Assembly (NCBI GenBank): GCA_900114405.1
Contig: FOSY01000001.1
Span: 1 to 64,000 of the forward strand
DNA from: Lachnospiraceae bacterium KH1T2
GTDB taxonomy: Bacteria > Bacillota > Clostridia > Lachnospirales > Lachnospiraceae
Direction: 5' to 3'
Length of the DNA: 64,000 nt
Under the pieces are notes generated by a model. It was given only the letters and a program-made list of their open reading frames with translations. It did no database searches and had not been told where the DNA came from. This document shows, one piece after another, positions 61,567 through 64,000 of the stretch (its first letter is position 1; every line of letters starts with the position of its first letter). Position numbers and translations under genes: made by a program.

Positions 61567-64000
61567 TTACGCTGTCTTAAAGACAATCTTTCCATTGGAA
61601 AGATTTACATGAATCTGATCTCCAGCCTTACAACGTCCACTGAGAAGCTCCTCAGCAAGAGGATCTTCTATCATATTCTGGATTGCACGACGCAGCGGTC
61701 TTGCACCATATTTCTGATCAGAGCCTTTTTCGATTATATAGTCTTTGACTTTACCGGAAATTCTCAGACTTATGTTCATCTGATCGAGCGCACGCTTCTG
61801 AAGTCCCTTAGCAAGAAGCGTTACTATTTCTTTCATATTATCTTTATTCAGCTGATGGAATACGATGATATCATCAATTCTGTTTATGAATTCAGGCTTG
61901 AAGAGACGCTTTACTTCTGCCATCACATTGCCCTTCATATCCTTATATTCAGCTTCTGCATTTGCACCTGAGCCAAATCCGAGATGCTTCGGTTCGACTA
62001 TTGCCTGAGCACCTGCGTTACTTGTCATAATGATGATCGCATTCTTAAAGCTTACCTTACGTCCTTTTGAATCAGTTATATGACCATCATCAAGAACCTG
62101 AAGCAGCACATTAAACACATCCGGATGCGCTTTCTCTATCTCATCAAAAAGTATTACGGAATAAGGGTTTCTTCTTATTTTTTCTGCAAGCTGTCCACCC
62201 TCATCATGTCCGACATATCCCGGAGGCGCTCCGATCATCTTCGCTACAGAATGCGGCTCCATGTATTCAGACATATCTACTCGTATAAGCGAATTCTCTG
62301 AGCCAAACATTGCCTCTGCCAGAGCCTTTGAAAGCTCTGTTTTACCGACACCTGTAGGCCCAAGGAAAAGGAATGAACCCACCGGACGTTTCGGATCTTT
62401 AAGTCCTACTCTTCCGCGGCGGATAGCCTTTGAAATTGTCGTAACAGCTTCATCCTGACCTACAACTCTCTTATGAAGGATCTTCTCAAGACTCATAAGG
62501 CGGTCGTTTTCCTTCTCTGTAAGCTTTCCAACAGGTATTTTAGTCCATCTGGCAACCACATCAGCAACTGCATTAGCATCAAGAATAAGTTTATTTTCCT
62601 TATCCTTTTTCTTTTTCTTTAACTCAGCTTTCTCAAGCTTTTTCTTAAGCTTCTGCTGCTCTTCTCGGATATTCTTCGCTTCTTCTACATCACCTTCAAT
62701 AATGGCAGCTTCTTTATCTTTTTCAAGATCATCTATTTCTACCTTTATCTCAGCGATCTTCGGATCTACTGTCATGTTCGTGATACGAAGGTGGCTTGAC
62801 GCTTCATCCATTACATCTATTGCCTTATCCGGAAGGAAACGATCATTTATATATCGTGCAGAAAGTTTAACTGCAGCCTCTACCGCCTCGTCAGAAATAA
62901 TAATTCCATGATGCTCTTCGTATTTATCCTTAATACCAAGAAGTATCTTTGTCGCCTCTTCCTCATCAGGTTCTTCAACCGTTACAGGCTGAAATCTTCT
63001 CTCCAATGCAGCATCCTTTTCGATATACTTACGATATTCTTCCAAAGTTGTTGCACCGATCAGCTGAAGCTCACCACGAGCAAGCGATGGTTTCAAAATA
63101 TTTGATGCATCGATCGCTCCTTCAGCTCCACCTGCACCTATAAGTGTATGTATCTCATCCATAAAGAGCAGTATATTTCCTGCATTCTCTACTTCAGCAA
63201 TTGTTCTCTTTATTCTTTCTTCGAACTCTCCACGGTACTTACTTCCTGCTACCATTCCGGAGATATCAAGCGAAACAACTCTCTTTCCGATAATCGTCGG
63301 CGGAACGTTTTCTTCAACGATCTTAACAGCAAGTCCTTCCGCTATGGCAGTTTTACCCACTCCCGGTTCACCTACAAGACAAGGATTATTCTTAGTCCTT
63401 CTTGAAAGGATCTGAACCACTCTCATGATCTCTTCTTCTCGTCCTATAACGGGATCAAGTCTTCCCTCACGAGCCATTTCTGTGAGATCACGACTATATT
63501 TATCAAGCATAGGTGTATTGCTTCCTGAGCCCTCTTCCCTGCTGCTTGTCTGTCTTGAAACCTTAAGGTCTTCTCTCGCAAGGTTTGGATCTTCTCCTAT
63601 CGCCTGCAATGTGTCTGAGTAAACCTTCATAAGGTTGATTCCAAGAGTATTCATAAGACGGATTCCGGCACTATCACCCTCTCTTATAAGAGCTAAAAGT
63701 ATATGCTCTGTTCCAACCTTATCACACTCAAAACGCTCTGCTGTTTCTTCAGCAAGTTCAAGTATCTTCTGCGCACGCGGTGTAAGTCCATCATGCTCTT
63801 TAAGTACTACATCCGTTCCCGGAGCGATCAATTGGTCTATAAGCTCAAGTATCTGACTTTCCTGTACATTATTTTCTCTCAGAACGAGAGCCGCAACTCC
63901 CGTTCCTTCTCTCAAAAGACCAATCAATATATGCTCGGTTCCGAGATAATTCTGTTTCATTTCTTTGGCTGCTTCTTTTGCAATTCGCATTACTTCCAAA
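61567..64000 (-). CDS. clpC: ATP-dependent Clp protease ATPase subunit ClpC, 5' end outside window
   Basis: At least 810 residues of a Hsp100 unfoldase; the true start is beyond the right edge, because the frame is open there and the first visible residues (EVMRIAKEAAKEMKQNYLGT) belong to the middle of the first Clp N repeat. The second N repeat, an AAA module with Walker A GEPGVGKTA, the middle coiled region (rich in Lys/Glu, around 410-480) and the second AAA module with GPTGVGKTE follow. The C-terminal ends with the D2 small domain (YGARPLRRAIQNMIEDPLAE). With ClpP it degrades substrates in heat and stress. It lies upstream of radA as in other Firmicutes. Confidence 0.97.
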   Translation of the reverse strand, partial: LEVMRIAKEAAKEMKQNYLGTEHILIGLLREGTGVAALVLRENNVQESQILELIDQLIAPGTDVVLKEHDGLTPRAQKILELAEETAERFECDKVGTEHILLALIREGDSAGIRLMNTLGINLMKVYSDTLQAIGEDPNLAREDLKVSRQTSSREEGSGSNTPMLDKYSRDLTEMAREGRLDPVIGREEEIMRVVQILSRRTKNNPCLVGEPGVGKTAIAEGLAVKIVEENVPPTIIGKRVVSLDISGMVAGSKYRGEFEERIKRTIAEVENAGNILLFMDEIHTLIGAGGAEGAIDASNILKPSLARGELQLIGATTLEEYRKYIEKDAALERRFQPVTVEEPDEEEATKILLGIKDKYEEHHGIIISDEAVEAAVKLSARYINDRFLPDKAIDVMDEASSHLRITNMTVDPKIAEIKVEIDDLEKDKEAAIIEGDVEEAKNIREEQQKLKKKLEKAELKKKKKDKENKLILDANAVADVVARWTKIPVGKLTEKENDRLMSLEKILHKRVVGQDEAVTTISKAIRRGRVGLKDPKRPVGSFLFLGPTGVGKTELSKALAEAMFGSENSLIRVDMSEYMEPHSVAKMIGAPPGYVGHDEGGQLAEKIRRNPYSVILFDEIEKAHPDVFNVLLQVLDDGHITDSKGRKVSFKNAIIIMTSNAGAQAIVEPKHLGFGSGANAEAEYKDMKGNVMAEVKRLFKPEFINRIDDIIVFHQLNKDNMKEIVTLLAKGLQKRALDQMNISLRISGKVKDYIIEKGSDQKYGARPLRRAIQNMIEDPLAEELLSGRCKAGDQIHVNLSNGKIVFKTA

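Overview
The window looks like chromosome of a low-GC Gram-positive anaerobe, most likely a Lachnospiraceae member (Clostridia). The supporting signs are the AT-rich base composition, Firmicutes-type regulation (a CIRCE operator at groESL, TTGACA/TATAAT-type promoters, strong AGGAGG sites), a clpC-radA neighbourhood, BMP-like and branched-chain amino-acid ABC systems, and several small zinc-ribbon membrane proteins. This assignment is inference from gene content, not from a search. Nearly every gene is on the minus strand; the exception is a pair of tRNA-Trp genes on the plus strand.

Layout from left to right. 0.2-1.6 kb: a decayed gene and an unrecognised protein with a weak nuclease-like signature. 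1.8-3.5 kb: an O-antigen ligase/polymerase-like membrane protein. 3.6-8.4 kb: a sugar-type ABC importer with two different permeases, a tandem ATPase and a lipoprotein binding protein. 8.5-8.8 kb: a promoter followed by about 250 nt of strongly hairpinned, apparently non-coding sequence and a terminator. 9-13.1 kb: a YesM/YesN-like two-component system with its own binding protein, probably controlling the neighbouring importer. 13.2-15.4 kb: groES-groEL under CIRCE control, with short palindromic repeats. 15.6-18.8 kb: an operon of a FapA/DUF342 protein, a 53-residue protein and a zinc-ribbon/TPR membrane protein. 18.9-21.6 kb: valS.

21.8-29 kb: a two-gene operon of a small zinc-ribbon membrane protein and a 2191-residue secreted protein made of Listeria-Bacteroides (InlB B-type) repeats. 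29.1-34.4 kb: livK-livH-livM-livG-livF, followed by a cytidylate-kinase-like gene. 34.8-35.2 kb: two tandem copies of a 113-bp hairpin-rich repeat. 35.2-43.1 kb: two tandem paralogous MacA/MacB-type efflux operons, each adaptor-ATPase-permease. 43.4-54.6 kb: a probable long biosynthetic/translation operon (unknown gene, purL, carA, carB, queH, argS). 54.7-56.8 kb: a 700-residue protein with an N-terminal cyclic-nucleotide-binding-like domain. 56.9-59.1 kb: an NhaC antiporter translationally coupled to a nuclease-like protein. 59.3-59.5 kb: two identical tRNA-Trp genes. 59.6-64 kb: radA, a 137-residue unknown protein, and clpC, which runs off the right edge.

Best candidates for something undescribed are the structured RNA at 8.5-8.8 kb, the 700-residue cyclic-nucleotide-domain protein, the NhaC/ExQ-nuclease pair, the FapA/small-protein/TPR operon, the hairpin-rich tandem repeat at 34.9-35.2 kb, and the giant repeat protein with its small membrane partner. 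No phage, insertion sequence, CRISPR array or rRNA gene was seen.
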